From Streptomyces mexicanus (lineage in GTDB: Bacteria; Actinomycetota; Actinomycetes; Streptomycetales; Streptomycetaceae): a DNA stretch of 64,000 nt. Shown piece after piece: positions 53,986 to 63,465 of the stretch. The DNA is taken from positions 5,415,420-5,479,419 of the forward strand of contig NZ_LR732544.1 of assembly GCF_902506575.1 (NCBI RefSeq). Reading direction: 5' to 3'. A program made the position numbers and the translations under genes. The number at the start of each line of letters is the position of its first letter. Position 1 is the first letter of the stretch. The notes beneath the pieces are model-generated. The model saw only the letters and a program-made list of their open reading frames with translations, did not search any database and was not told where the DNA came from.

Positions 53986-54565
53986 GTGCTGGTCAAGTGG
54001 ATTCGCTGCACCGTGGTGGACCGCCGCGGCTTCGAGCGCGGGCAGCGGAAGTGGGCGGGGCTTCTGGGGTGGCTGGAGCCGGACGCGGCAGGGAGTGGCC
54101 CACGTCTTCGCCTTCTGGGAGAGCCGCGCCTTCTACGACTCCCTCATGGCCCGCTCCCACGACCGGCTCGCAGCGACCCAGGCGGGCACGTTCAGGGACG
54201 CTCAGGTCCGACTCTTCGATCACAAGTTCGACGTGAAGACCGGTTTCGAGCCGCGCTTCACCGACACCGACCTGCTGCGGGTGGCCCTGTGCCGGGTGCA
54301 CGAGGAGCGCGCCGAGCACTTCACGCTGATGCAGGAGAAGGTCTGGAACCCGGCGATGGCCGGTTCGCCCGGCATGGTCCGCGGTCTGTTCGGCGAGGCC
54401 CCCGGCAACGAGTTCCTGGTGCTGTCGATGTGGCAGTCGTCCGCGGAGCACGGAAAGTACCGCACGGAGCGCATCGAACGGCTCGCGCTGCGTGCCCAGC
54501 TGGAGGCCGACGTGGCGGCCCTGACGGGCGACCTCGTGGATCTGGAGCCGGCTTGGACGGTGTGA
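53986..54565 (+). pseudogene. Frameshifted DUF4937 (YdbC-like) gene
   Basis: GTG 53986 starts VLVKWIRCTVVDRRGFERGQRKWAGLLG, the conserved N-terminus of DUF4937 proteins. The rest of the family (GGWSRTRQGVAHVFAFWESRAFYDSLMARSHDRLA through LVDLEPAWTV) lies in the +1-shifted frame and ends at TGA 54563-54565. The switch falls near 54061-54075, where the family normally has about nine more residues (…GEPGFRGQGGGW as I recall). So a deletion of length not divisible by 3, or a sequence error, broke the gene. The shifted part is otherwise intact. Confidence 0.75.
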
Positions 54566-54715
54566 GCGGGTGCACGGCGTGTGCGAGGGGTGCCCGGCGC
54601 ACGCGCGGACTCCCCGTGTGCCTCCGGTCGCCCGGCGTGCACGGCGCGTGTGAAGTACGCCGTACGGGGGCCGTTCGAGTCTTCGATCGGGCGTCACCCG
54701 ATCTAGTGTTTTGGC

Positions 54716-55375
54716 ATGGCACGACCACGGCGCATCGTTCTTGTCCGGCACGGTGAGTCAACGGGCAATGTTGACGACAGTGTGTACGAGCGCGAACCCG
54801 ACCACGCGCTGGCCCTCACCGAACGAGGGTGGCAGCAGGCCGAGGAGACGGGCAAGGAACTGCGCGAGCTGTTCGGCCGCGAGCGCGTGAGCGTGTACGT
54901 CTCCCCGTACCGGCGCACGCACGAGACCCTGCGCGCCTTCCACCTGGACCCCGATCTCATACGCGTGCGCGAGGAGCCGCGGCTGCGGGAACAGGACTGG
55001 GGGAACTGGCAGGACCGCGACGACGTACGCCTGCAGAAGGCGTACCGGGACGCCTACGGGCACTTCTTCTACCGCTTCGCCCAGGGCGAGTCCGGCGCCG
55101 ACGTCTACGACCGGGTCGGCGGCTTCCTGGAGAGCCTCTTCCGCAGCTTCGAGGCCCCGGACCACCCGCCCAACGTGCTGCTGGTGACCCACGGCCTGGC
55201 GATGCGGCTGTTCTGCATGCGCTGGTTCCACTGGACGGTCGCGGAGTTCGAGTGCCTGTCGAACCCCGGGAACGGCGAGATGCGGATGCTCGTTCTCGGA
55301 GACGACGGCAAGTACGCCCTGGACCGGCCCTTCGACCGGTGGCGCGACCCGGAGCCCTACGGGATCACTGGATAG
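54716..55375 (+). CDS. Histidine phosphatase family protein (phosphoglycerate mutase-like)
   Basis: The protein has 219 residues. The phospho-acceptor motif RHGES (11-15) in IVLVRHGESTGNVDD, the catalytic second histidine in LLVTHGLAMRLFCMRWFHWTV, and the HALALTERGWQQAEETG phrase typical of the branch are present. Acts on a phospho-metabolite or protein; substrate unknown. ATG 54716 has no clear ribosome site, possibly leaderless (TAGTGT at 54700-54705 is a candidate -10). The next gene starts 12 bases after the stop: a two-gene operon. Confidence 0.92.
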   Translation: MARPRRIVLVRHGESTGNVDDSVYEREPDHALALTERGWQQAEETGKELRELFGRERVSVYVSPYRRTHETLRAFHLDPDLIRVREEPRLREQDWGNWQDRDDVRLQKAYRDAYGHFFYRFAQGESGADVYDRVGGFLESLFRSFEAPDHPPNVLLVTHGLAMRLFCMRWFHWTVAEFECLSNPGNGEMRMLVLGDDGKYALDRPFDRWRDPEPYGITG

Positions 55376-55387
55376 AGTGGGTGAGCC

Positions 55388-56296
55388 ATGACCCCTGACT
55401 CCTCTCCCGGCGCGCGACTGGCTCGCGCCCTGGCCGGGCTGCGCGGTCTCGCGGTGGGGGACGCGCTCGGCTCGCAGTTCTCCGTGCCGGCCCACTATCC
55501 GCTGCTCCGGCGCCGCGAACTGCCGCCCGGCCCGTGGCGGTGGACCGACGACACCGAGATGGCCTGCTCCGTGGTGGCCGTCCTGGCCTCCCACCACCGC
55601 ATCGACCAGGACGCCCTGGCACAGTCCTTCGCCCGGCACCACGACGCCGACCGGGGCTACGGGCAGGCGGTCGGCCACCTGCTGGGCCTGGTCCGGGAGG
55701 GCGTGGACTGGCGGGAGCCGGCCGCCGCGCTCTTCAAGGGGCAGGGATCGTGGGGCAACGGCGCGGCGATGCGGATCGCCCCGCTGGGCGCGTGGTACGC
55801 GGACGACCCGGAACAGGCCACCCACCAGGCGGAGATCTCCGCCTACCCCACCCACCAGCACCGCGAGGCCGTGGTGGGCGCCATGGCCGTCGCTGCGGCC
55901 GCCGCGCTGGCCGCCGCCCCCGGCGGACCGCGGACCGCGCAGGGACTGCTCGACGGCGTCATCGCGCTCGTTCCGGCCCGCAGCGCCGTCGGCGCCGGGC
56001 TGCGGCGCGCCCGCGACATGCTGGACTACGACGACGTGGCGACGGTCGCGGCCGTGCTCGGCTGCGGACGGCGCACGACGGCCCACGACACGGTCCCGTT
56101 CGCGCTGTGGTCGGCCGCCCGGGGCCTCGGGGACTTCGAGAACGCGTTCTGGACGACCGTCCGCGCCGGCGGTGACGTGGACACCACCTGCGCCATCGTC
56201 GGCGGGGTCCTCGCCTCCGCGAAGGCGGGGGCGCCACCTGCCGAGTGGGTACGCCGCACCGAACCGCTGCCCGACTGGGTGCCGGTGCCGGACTGA
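55388..56296 (+). CDS. ADP-ribosylglycohydrolase (DraG/ARH-like)
   Basis: The protein has 302 residues. Metal-binding motifs of the family are present: GLAVGDALGSQF, WTDDTEM (52-58), GQGSWGNGAAMRIAPLG and GGDVDTTCAIVGGVL (about 258-272), giving the two-metal site. It removes ADP-ribose from proteins or small molecules; the substrate is unknown. ATG 55388 follows GGTGAG. It is co-transcribed with the histidine phosphatase gene. All the metal ligands I can check are in place, so it should be active. Confidence 0.93.
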   Translation: MTPDSSPGARLARALAGLRGLAVGDALGSQFSVPAHYPLLRRRELPPGPWRWTDDTEMACSVVAVLASHHRIDQDALAQSFARHHDADRGYGQAVGHLLGLVREGVDWREPAAALFKGQGSWGNGAAMRIAPLGAWYADDPEQATHQAEISAYPTHQHREAVVGAMAVAAAAALAAAPGGPRTAQGLLDGVIALVPARSAVGAGLRRARDMLDYDDVATVAAVLGCGRRTTAHDTVPFALWSAARGLGDFENAFWTTVRAGGDVDTTCAIVGGVLASAKAGAPPAEWVRRTEPLPDWVPVPD

Positions 56297-56739
56297 GCCC
56301 TTGCCGCCCGGCCGGCGACCCACGGTTTCTCGTGCCTTGGTCACCTGCTCCGTGCGGTGATCGGTGATTCACGAATGCGATCCGGACCGGGCGGAACGCT
56401 TCCGTGGCGCGCTCTTCGAGGGAGCCGGAAGCGGAGTCGTGAAGTCGTCCGCCAGGCGTCCTCGGGCGGTCACCGGCCATGGCGTGCAGGGGGGGATGGC
56501 GAGGCGTGCGGTGCCGCGAACGGGCAGGTCCTGGATGCCGTCGCGGCCATGGGTGAGGTGCCGCACAACGATGTGCACCAGTGAAGGCACGGGCGCGGGT
56601 CCGGAGCAGTCGACCGGCCGGTCGGCGGCGCCGCCGCCGCGTCCGCCGGGGCCCCGGCCGCCGGGACGCGGCGGTGGCGCGCGTCCAGGGGGAACCGGGG
56701 TGTCGCGGCGCGATCAGGGCGGCGTACGCTAAGGGCGCC
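56297..56739. other. Intergenic stretch without a supported gene
   Basis: 443 bases between the ADP-ribosylglycohydrolase gene and rnhB. Short open frames exist on both strands but none has a good start site with family-like composition. The last 150 bases are Arg-rich in every frame and look non-coding. Confidence 0.5.
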
Positions 56740-57441
56740 ATGCCGTACGAACCACCTACTCACACCGTCGAGCGCTCCCTGCGGGCCACGACCGGAGCGA
56801 AGGTCATTGCCGGTGTCGACGAGGTGGGGCGCGGCGCCTGGGCCGGTCCCGTCACCGTCTGCGCGGCGGTCACCGGACTGCGTCGGCCGCCCGTGGGCCT
56901 CACCGACTCCAAACTGCTCACCGTCAAGCGGCGCACCCAGCTCGCCGCGGAGCTGGAGAAGTGGGTGACGGCCTACGCACTCGGTCACGCCTCCCCGGAG
57001 GAGATCGACGAACTGGGGATGACGGCGTCGCTGCGGCTCGCCGCCGTGCGGGCCCTGGAGGCACTGCCGGTCCGTCCCGACGCGGTGATCCTCGACGGGA
57101 AGCACGACTACCTCGGTGCCCCGTGGCGGGTTCGTACGGTCATCAAGGGCGACCGGTTGTGCGTGGCCGTCGCGGCGGCCTCGGTGATCGCCAAGGTGCA
57201 CCGCGACAAAATGATGGCCGAACTGGGTATCGACCATGCAGACTTCGATTTCGCGGCCAACGCCGGATATCCGTCGCCCGTGCACAAGGCCGCGCTGGAG
57301 GAGCGGGGGCCCACCCCGTACCACCGGCTGTCGTGGGCGTATCTTGATGCGCTGCCCAGGTGGCGGCACCTCAAGAAGGTCCGCGTCTGGGCGGACGGGT
57401 CCGTTCCGGAAATCGAGGGTCAGCTCGGCTTCGACTTCTGA
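56740..57441 (+). CDS. rnhB: Ribonuclease HII
   Basis: The protein has 233 residues, the usual size. Catalytic acidic residues: D27-E28 in IAGVDEVGRGAWAGP, D in ILDGKHDYLG, and the HADFDF aspartates; the GRGAWAGP glycine loop is intact. It cleaves RNA in RNA-DNA hybrids and single ribonucleotides in duplex DNA. ATG 56740 follows AAGGGCGCC. The following gene is broken (see 57510). Confidence 0.95.
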   Translation: MPYEPPTHTVERSLRATTGAKVIAGVDEVGRGAWAGPVTVCAAVTGLRRPPVGLTDSKLLTVKRRTQLAAELEKWVTAYALGHASPEEIDELGMTASLRLAAVRALEALPVRPDAVILDGKHDYLGAPWRVRTVIKGDRLCVAVAAASVIAKVHRDKMMAELGIDHADFDFAANAGYPSPVHKAALEERGPTPYHRLSWAYLDALPRWRHLKKVRVWADGSVPEIEGQLGFDF

Positions 57442-57509
57442 CGGCGTCGCCTGCCCGCGTGCGGCACCCGCCCACGCGGGCCGCACCAACGTTTGATAAA
57501 TATCAGCCC

Positions 57510-57615
57510 ATGCCTCTCATTCCCGAGGAGCCTCAGATTCACGAGAGTGCCCAGGGTCCCCGCGCCACTCCGGCCAGCGGCCGTACCGCGCCGACCCCCC
57601 GTCCCGTACCAGGCC
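57510..57615 (+). pseudogene. N-terminal piece of the gene whose remainder is at 63466-64000
   Basis: ATG 57510 begins MPLIPEEPQIHESAQGPR, then ATPASGRTAPTPRPVPG, an N-terminus I recognise from a conserved Streptomyces protein usually found near rnhB. After RPVPG the frame loses family likeness and runs antisense into the DUF4192 gene. The last 14 bases (TCCCGTACCAGGCC, 57602-57615) equal the first 14 bases of the reverse strand from base 64000, which reads on in frame PVPGPRPAAP. The two halves are thus in inverted orientation. Confidence 0.65.
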
Positions 57616-57686
57616 GGGCGGGTTGCGCGGCGGCTGGGGGTCGAAGGCCGGCGTCGGCCCGTCGCTGGAAGGGACCCGCGCCGGGT

Positions 57687-59774
57687 TCACGTCCGCTCCT
57701 CCGGCTCGGCGCTTCGCGCGGTCGGGCCCGGTCGGCCTGTGCCGCGGTGCCGCGCACCGGCCTTCGGCTCCACGCGCGGGCGAGCGCGGCCCGGCTTCCC
57801 CGGCGTGACGGGAGCAGCGGGACGCACGCCGTCGGCCCGGGACGCCGGGCGGGTCCCCTCCGGCCCGGGCACGCCCGGACGCGGGCCGTCGGCACGGGCC
57901 CGACGCCGGCGCCGGGCCACGGCTCCCGCTCCCCCGGCGCCGCGTCCGGCGTCGTCAGCCGGGTCAGCGCAGGCGGGGCGGTCTGCGCAGTCCTCACGGT
58001 CAGAGCGGTCAGGGCCGTCAGTGCGGTCAGCGCAGTCCCCACGGTCAGAGCGGTCAGCGCTGTCAGGGCGGTCAGAGCGGTCTCCGGACGCCCTGGGGCG
58101 TGCGTCCGCCGCCGCTGCGGCTGTGCGGCTCTGCCCGCCGCCCGAGGATTCCTCCGCACCGGACTCGTGCGCCTTGCGGTGGTGGCTCCGGTCTGCGTCG
58201 CCGCTCTCGCCGTCTTCGCCCGCGTCGCCTTCGCCCGCATCGTGTTCGCCCGCGTCGTCTTCGCTGGCGTCGCCGTCCGCCTCGCTCACTGCCGGTGCGT
58301 GGTGCGAGGCATCCGCGTCGTCTTCGCCCCCGTCGTCGTCCGCCTCGCTCACCGCCGATGCGTGGTGCGAGGCATCCGCGTCGTCTTCGCCCCCGTCGCC
58401 GTCCGCCTCGCTCACCGCCGGTGCGTGGTGCGAGGCCTCCGCGGCCTCGCGGATCGCAGCGTCCGTCGCTTCCTGGCTCGAGGCGGTTCCCGCTGCGGTC
58501 CGGCCGGGGGCCGTCTCCGCCGCTTCTGCCGCCTCCGCGGGCTCCACCGGCACCGCGCTCCCGGACATCCCGGTCGTCCCGGCCGTCTCCGCCCCGGGTG
58601 GCCGGGTCCTTTCCGCGCGTGCCGCGCGCAGGCAGCGGCGTACCGACTCGGGATCCAGTCCCTCGTTGCACGCCTGGTGCAGCAGGCGTGCGAAGAGGTA
58701 GTCGGGGTCCGCGCCCAGGGCCATGGCCAAGGCCTCCCGGGCTTCCAGCTCGTCGCCGGTCGACCAGGCGACCCAGCCCACGAGCGTCAGCGGCGCCGCC
58801 GCGTGCTCGCCGTACGGCCCGACGCAGCGGCGGGCCAGGGCCCGCCACAGCCGCAGGGCCCAACCGGCCTCCTCCCCCTCCATCCACTCGGCGGCGCGAT
58901 CGCGCGTCGTGCGGTCCTGCAGGCCGAGGATGAGCCTGGCCGCCTCCTCGTCCTCGAGCATCCGGTCGTCGCGGAGGTCGGCGGCGGCGACGCCGGGAAC
59001 GGCCGGTGCCTCGGCGAAGCGCCGCATGACCCCTTCGGCGAGTTCCAGGGTCTCCACCGCCACCGCCTCGCGGTGCGTCTCGTTCAGCATCCTGGGCACC
59101 AGAGCCCTGCCGGCGGCGTCCAGCGCGCTCTCCTGCTGCCGGGCCGCCGCGGTCTCCCACGGCAGCAACCTGGCCTGCAGCTCCCGTAGGCTGCCCCGCA
59201 CCTGGATGCCGGCGTAGGCAGCCGCGGCGGCCAGCACGGAGGTGCCGGGCAGCCCCATGGGCCGGCCCTCGTCGGGGCAGCAGCCCTCGGTCGGGCAGCA
59301 GTAGGACCAGAAGCGGCCTGCGGAGATGCACAGCGCCTCGATCACCGGCACATCGAGGCGCCCGCATTCGGTGCGGAGTTTCTGGGCCAGGGGCCGCAGC
59401 CTCTGCATCACTTCGCGTGCCGTCTCGCCCGCCGCCGGTTCCTGACAGAGGAAGGCGACCATCTGCTCGGGCTTGGCGCCCCTGCGCTCGCTGCCCGTGA
59501 TCAGGCCGTGCGCCAGCTGCCGGGCCGCGGACGGCCAGTCACGCCTGTTCGACGGGATGCCGAGCCTGGCCCGGCCGCCGAACCTGCCGCGTCCGCCCCG
59601 GTCGTGCAGGGCGACCAGGACGATGCTGTCCTCGGGTCGGTACCCGAGGAGGTAGGGCAGGGCGTCGGCGAGTTCGGCCGGGGTGCGCAGGGTGACCTGG
59701 TGCTCGGGCCCGGGTCCGGCGTAGGTGATGTGGCCGCTGCCGAGGGGTCCGGTCGTGTGGCTGTGATTCGTCAT
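57687..59774 (-). CDS. DUF4192 domain protein with long repetitive tail
   Basis: The protein has 695 residues. Residues about 20-390 match DUF4192 (QVTLRTPAELADALPYLLGYRPEDSIVLVALHDRGG; LAHGLITGSERRGAKPEQMVAFLC; GWVAWSTGDELEAREALAMALGADPDYLFARLLHQA). The C-terminal 300 residues are low complexity: three Ser-His-His-(A/P)-rich units of about 24 residues with acidic stretches, then Asp-Arg-Ser repeats and an Arg/Pro-rich end. The family is common in actinobacteria, function unknown. ATG 59774 gives MTNHSHTTGPLGSGHI. The tail overlaps, antisense, the region after the N-terminal fragment at 57510, and may be partly shaped by the rearrangement. Confidence 0.85.
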   Translation of the reverse strand: MTNHSHTTGPLGSGHITYAGPGPEHQVTLRTPAELADALPYLLGYRPEDSIVLVALHDRGGRGRFGGRARLGIPSNRRDWPSAARQLAHGLITGSERRGAKPEQMVAFLCQEPAAGETAREVMQRLRPLAQKLRTECGRLDVPVIEALCISAGRFWSYCCPTEGCCPDEGRPMGLPGTSVLAAAAAYAGIQVRGSLRELQARLLPWETAAARQQESALDAAGRALVPRMLNETHREAVAVETLELAEGVMRRFAEAPAVPGVAAADLRDDRMLEDEEAARLILGLQDRTTRDRAAEWMEGEEAGWALRLWRALARRCVGPYGEHAAAPLTLVGWVAWSTGDELEAREALAMALGADPDYLFARLLHQACNEGLDPESVRRCLRAARAERTRPPGAETAGTTGMSGSAVPVEPAEAAEAAETAPGRTAAGTASSQEATDAAIREAAEASHHAPAVSEADGDGGEDDADASHHASAVSEADDDGGEDDADASHHAPAVSEADGDASEDDAGEHDAGEGDAGEDGESGDADRSHHRKAHESGAEESSGGGQSRTAAAAADARPRASGDRSDRPDSADRSDRGDCADRTDGPDRSDREDCADRPACADPADDAGRGAGGAGAVARRRRRARADGPRPGVPGPEGTRPASRADGVRPAAPVTPGKPGRARPRVEPKAGARHRGTGRPGPTARSAEPEERT

Positions 59775-59824
59775 GCGACGACGATCTCGCGGAATCCCGA
59801 TCTCCGTTTGACCCTGTGGACAAC

Positions 59825-59944
59825 TTCGATCAGGGGCACGCCAACACCCCTGGTTCGGTCAGGAACACGTCCGCACCCCTGCTTCGAACAAGGGGCACGT
59901 CCGCTCCCCCTTCTTTCGATCCGGGGCACGTCCGCACCCCCTCG
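59825..59944. repeat. Four tandem 29-32-bp repeats between recQ and the DUF4192 gene
   Basis: Units begin TTCGATCAGGGGCACG-like at 59825, 59854, 59883 and 59915, each with GGGGCACG..CACCCC that could fold. They sit between the recQ-type stop and the DUF4192 start. Confidence 0.75.
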
Positions 59945-59988
59945 GCACGGTGTCTTCGCGCACCTCGCAGCCCGGGCGGCCCGGTTGC

Positions 59989-62142
59989 TCAGCCCGCCGC
60001 GGCGAGGACCAGCGGAAGCACCTGCTCGGCACCGGCGCGGCGCAGCAGGCGGGCGGCCACGGCGAGGGTCCAGCCGGAGTCGGTGCGGTCGTCCACGAGC
60101 AGGACGGGGCCGGGCGCGCCGGCCAGGGCCCGGGCCAGTTCCTCGGGGACGGTGAAGGCGCCGGACAGGGCCTTGAGGCGTTGCGCGGAGTTGCTGCGGC
60201 TCGCCGCGTGGGTGCCGGTCGCTCCGGTGTACGCCAGCGCGCCCAGGTAGGGCAGGCGGCCGATGGCCGCGATGCCCTGGGCGAGGGAGCCGACGAGCTG
60301 CGGTCGGGTGAGGGAGGGCACGGCGACGACGCCGACCGGCCGGGCGGAGGCGTCCGGGACGTTCGGCGCCCAGCCGCCCGGGGAGCGGGCCCAGTCGGCG
60401 AGGACGGCCACCGCGGCCTGCAGGACGTCGTCGGGGACCGGTCCGTCGGGCGCGTTCTCGGCGAGCAGCGGGCGCAGCCGGTTGCCCCAGCCGATGTCGG
60501 ACAGGCGTCCCAGGGCGCGCCCGGTGGAGCACTGCTCGCCCGCCGGGATGCGCCCCTTGAGGTCGATGCCGAGCGCGGGCATGCCGGTGGGCCACATGCG
60601 GCGGGGCTCGATCTCGACTCCCGGGCGGTCGAGTTCCTTCAGCGCGCCCGTCAGCGCTTCGGCCGAGACCGAGGAATCGATCCAGGGGCCGGCGCAGTTG
60701 TCGCACCGGCCGCACGGGGCGGCGCCCTCGTCGTCCAGTTGCCGGCGCAGGAACTCCATCCGGCACTGCGAGGTGCCGACGTAGTCGCGCATGGCCTGCT
60801 GCTCGGCGGCGCGCTGGCGCGCCACCCGCGCATAGCGCTCGGCGTCGTACTCCCAGGGGGCGCCGGTGGCGGTCCAGCCGCCCTTGACGCGCTGGACGGC
60901 GCCGTCCACGTCGAGCACCTTCAGCAGGGTCTCCAGCCGGGTGCGGCGCAGTTCCACCACCGCCTCCAGGGCCGGCACGGACAGCGGCCGGCCGGCGTCG
61001 GTGAGGGCCGAGAGCGTCTGGCGCACCTGCGCCTCGGGCGGGAAGGCGGTGTCGGCGAAGTAGCGCCAGATCGCCTCGTCCTCCTTGCCGGGCAGCATCA
61101 GCACATCCGCGTGCTCCACGCCGCGCCCGGCCCGGCCGACCTGCTGGTAGTAGGCGATCGGCGAGGACGGTGACCCGAGGTGGACGACGAAGCCCAGGTC
61201 CGGCTTGTCGAAGCCCATGCCGAGCGCCGAGGTGGCCACGAGCGCCTTGACGCGGTTCGCGAGCAGGTCGGCCTCGGCCTGCAGCCGGTCGGCGTTCTCG
61301 GTGCGCCCGGTGTAGGAGGCCACCTGGAAGTCGCGTTGCCGCAGGAAGGCGGTGACCTCCTCGGCCGCGGCGACGGTGAGCGTGTAGATGATCCCGGAGC
61401 CCGGCAGCTCGTGCAGGTGCTCGGCGAGCCAGGCCAGGCGGTGCGCGGCGTCGGGCAGCCGCACGACGCCGAGGCGCAGGCTCTCCCGCTCCAGCGAGCC
61501 GCGCAGCACCAGGGCCTCACCGCCGCCGGTGCCCAGTTGCTCGGCCACGTCCGCCGTGACCCGGGCGTTGGCGGTCGCGGTGGTGGCCAGCACCGGCACT
61601 CCGGGGGCGAGGTCGGCGAGCATCGACCGCAGCCTGCGGTAGTCGGGCCGGAAGTCGTGGCCCCAGTCGGAGATGCAGTGCGCCTCGTCGACGACCAGCA
61701 GACCGGTGGTGGCGGCGAGCCGGGGCAGCAGCTGCTCGCGGAAGTCGACGGAGTTGAGACGCTCGGGACTGACGAGGAGCACGTCGGTCTCCCCGCGTTC
61801 GACCTCCCCGTAGATCGACTCCCACTCCTCCGGGTTGGCGGAGTTGATCGTGTGCGCCCGGATGCCGGCCCGCTCCGCCGCCTCCACCTGGTTGCGCATC
61901 AGCGCCAGCAGCGGCGAGACGATCACCGTGGGGCCGGCGCCGCGCCGGCGCAGCAGAGCGGTGGCCACGAAGTACACCGCGGACTTGCCCCAGCCGGTGC
62001 GCTGCACCACCAGGGCACGCCGGCGTTCCCGCACCAGAGCCGCCACCGCCTGCCACTGGTCCTCCCGCAGCCGTGCCCCTGGGGCACCGACCAGCTCGGC
62101 AAGAACGGCATCGGCTTCGGCGCGCAGCTGCGGAGTGTCCAT
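59989..62142 (-). CDS. RecQ-family DNA helicase fused to a phosphoribosyltransferase-like domain
   Basis: The protein has 717 residues. Helicase motifs: Walker A TGWGKS (49-54), VVDEAHCISDWGHDFRPDY (motif II and RecQ loop), TTATANARV, and QQVGRAGRG (motif VI). A cysteine set CRMEFLRR...CGRCDNC is the RecQ zinc domain. Beyond about residue 520 there is no HRDC; instead GPVLLVDDRTDSGWT at about 680-695, followed by LLRRAGAEQVLPLVLA, matches a PRPP-binding loop of phosphoribosyltransferases. Such RecQ fusions are known in actinobacteria. ATG 62142 has a weak site. 3'-5' unwinding is expected. Confidence 0.92.
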   Translation of the reverse strand: MDTPQLRAEADAVLAELVGAPGARLREDQWQAVAALVRERRRALVVQRTGWGKSAVYFVATALLRRRGAGPTVIVSPLLALMRNQVEAAERAGIRAHTINSANPEEWESIYGEVERGETDVLLVSPERLNSVDFREQLLPRLAATTGLLVVDEAHCISDWGHDFRPDYRRLRSMLADLAPGVPVLATTATANARVTADVAEQLGTGGGEALVLRGSLERESLRLGVVRLPDAAHRLAWLAEHLHELPGSGIIYTLTVAAAEEVTAFLRQRDFQVASYTGRTENADRLQAEADLLANRVKALVATSALGMGFDKPDLGFVVHLGSPSSPIAYYQQVGRAGRGVEHADVLMLPGKEDEAIWRYFADTAFPPEAQVRQTLSALTDAGRPLSVPALEAVVELRRTRLETLLKVLDVDGAVQRVKGGWTATGAPWEYDAERYARVARQRAAEQQAMRDYVGTSQCRMEFLRRQLDDEGAAPCGRCDNCAGPWIDSSVSAEALTGALKELDRPGVEIEPRRMWPTGMPALGIDLKGRIPAGEQCSTGRALGRLSDIGWGNRLRPLLAENAPDGPVPDDVLQAAVAVLADWARSPGGWAPNVPDASARPVGVVAVPSLTRPQLVGSLAQGIAAIGRLPYLGALAYTGATGTHAASRSNSAQRLKALSGAFTVPEELARALAGAPGPVLLVDDRTDSGWTLAVAARLLRRAGAEQVLPLVLAAAG

Positions 62143-62448
62143 GGCCCCATGCAACCCGAGACCGCGCCCCCTCGGCCACTTCACTCAGGGTGACGGCCAC
62201 GGGACGATCGGCCGCTCTCAGGCGTCGCGGGGCTCGGCGCCGGGTAGGTATATCCCGCTGGGGATAAAAGGCACGGGCCGTCCGATAACGGTCGGTGGCC
62301 CCAATTGCTCGTTGCCGCATCCCAGTTCGACAGGAAGAATTGAAGTCCGCTCCCGCACGGCTGGGCCGTGATTTGGTTGGGCTCTGCTGCGGTGCGCTCC
62401 CGAATCCGACCCCGCCCGCAGTGTGGGCGCGTAGCCGAAGGGAGGAAC
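62143..62448. other. Divergent intergenic region, no gene
   Basis: 306 bases between recQ and the next gene. It contains an AT-richer piece (GGTAGGTATATCCC and GGGGATAAAA, 62245-62268), which may be promoter for either direction; no clear paired -35/-10 was found. Confidence 0.45.
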
Positions 62449-63063
62449 GTGACCTTCGGATTCGCTCCGTCCTCGGCGGCATCGTTGTCGACGTCCGCCG
62501 CCTCCGCCCATCGCGTGCTGGAACCCGCGGAGTGGGCCGCCGCGGGCATCCCTCTGCTGCGCAACCCCCGTGACGTCGTCAGCGGGCTCCACGCCCGGCA
62601 CCGGCCGCGACCGGCGACCGCCGTGGTCGCGGTCCTCGACCCGGACGAACGGCTGCGGGCCAGTGCCTCGTTCGTCCGCCGCCCGGCGCCCGCCGACGGC
62701 TGGATGTTCCGCAACGCGCTGCTGGACCAGCTGCGTCGGGTCATCCCCCACGACCTGCGGCGCCGAACTCCGGTGCGCACCGCCGTGCTTCTGTACTGCC
62801 GCGAGGGCGACGCGCGCTGGACGGAGGAGGACGGCGCGTGGATGTGGGGCCTGCGTGACGCCTGCACCCTGCACGGGCTGCGCTGCGGGGCGTACATCAC
62901 GCTGACCCCGGACGGCTGGCAGGTGCTGGGCGAGGGCCGCGGCGGCCGTCGGCCGAACGCCGGCTCCGCGCCCGAGCCCTTCGAGACGGCCGAGCTACCG
63001 CCGCCGCGGCCACGGCCCGGAGGCGCGGCCTCCGACGTGCTGCGCCGGGCGGCGGCCCGCTGA
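62449..63063 (+). CDS. Conserved hypothetical protein, 204 aa
   Basis: GTG 62449 follows GGGAGGAAC. The protein is soluble: VLEPAEWAAAGIPLLRNPRDVVSGLHARHRPRPATAVVAVLDPDERL, GWMFRNALLDQLRRVIPHDLRRRTPVRTAVLLYCREGDARWTEEDGAWMWGLRDACTLHGLRC, then PDGWQVLG and an Arg/Pro-rich tail. The mixed alpha/beta core and its place beside recQ recall a conserved actinobacterial protein of unknown function (possibly RadC/JAB-like); I cannot assign it firmly. Confidence 0.8.
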   Translation: MTFGFAPSSAASLSTSAASAHRVLEPAEWAAAGIPLLRNPRDVVSGLHARHRPRPATAVVAVLDPDERLRASASFVRRPAPADGWMFRNALLDQLRRVIPHDLRRRTPVRTAVLLYCREGDARWTEEDGAWMWGLRDACTLHGLRCGAYITLTPDGWQVLGEGRGGRRPNAGSAPEPFETAELPPPRPRPGGAASDVLRRAAAR

Positions 63064-63465
63064 GGACCGGCATCCGGGCGCGAGGTTTCGCCGCCCCCTG
63101 GTCACGTTCTCGGCGACAGCTTCCGCCGCCCGCCGCCCGCCGACACGTCCCGCCAACGGCGGCCTGTACGGGGTCGTACCGGCTGATGCCGGGGTGCCTG
63201 CGCGGCCTGCGCAGGGGTTCCGGCCCATGCCGGGGGTGCCTGCGCGGGCTGTCCGGGCTGCGCCCGTGCCCGCCGTCCTCACGGGGAGGCGTGATCGTCC
63301 CGCCACGGGTCCAGGAAGCACGGACACCCAGGACCCACGAACGCCCGGCGGGAGGTCGCTTGCGCGCATGCCGAAGCAGCCGTCGTGCGGTGGTGCCGCA
63401 GCGACGGCTGTCGCCCTGCACGGCCCCGGACGGCCGGGAGCAACCTCCCGGTCACCGGGGGCCGT
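63064..63465. other. Intergenic stretch with short repeats
   Basis: 402 bases without a supported gene. ATGCCGGGGTGCCTGCGCGG-like phrases recur at about 63185 and 63226. The two flanking genes converge here; no strong terminator hairpin was identified. Confidence 0.5.

Noticed and set aside
56357..56732. Small genes between the ADP-ribosylglycohydrolase gene and rnhB
   Set aside because: No ribosome site and no family-like sequence on either strand.
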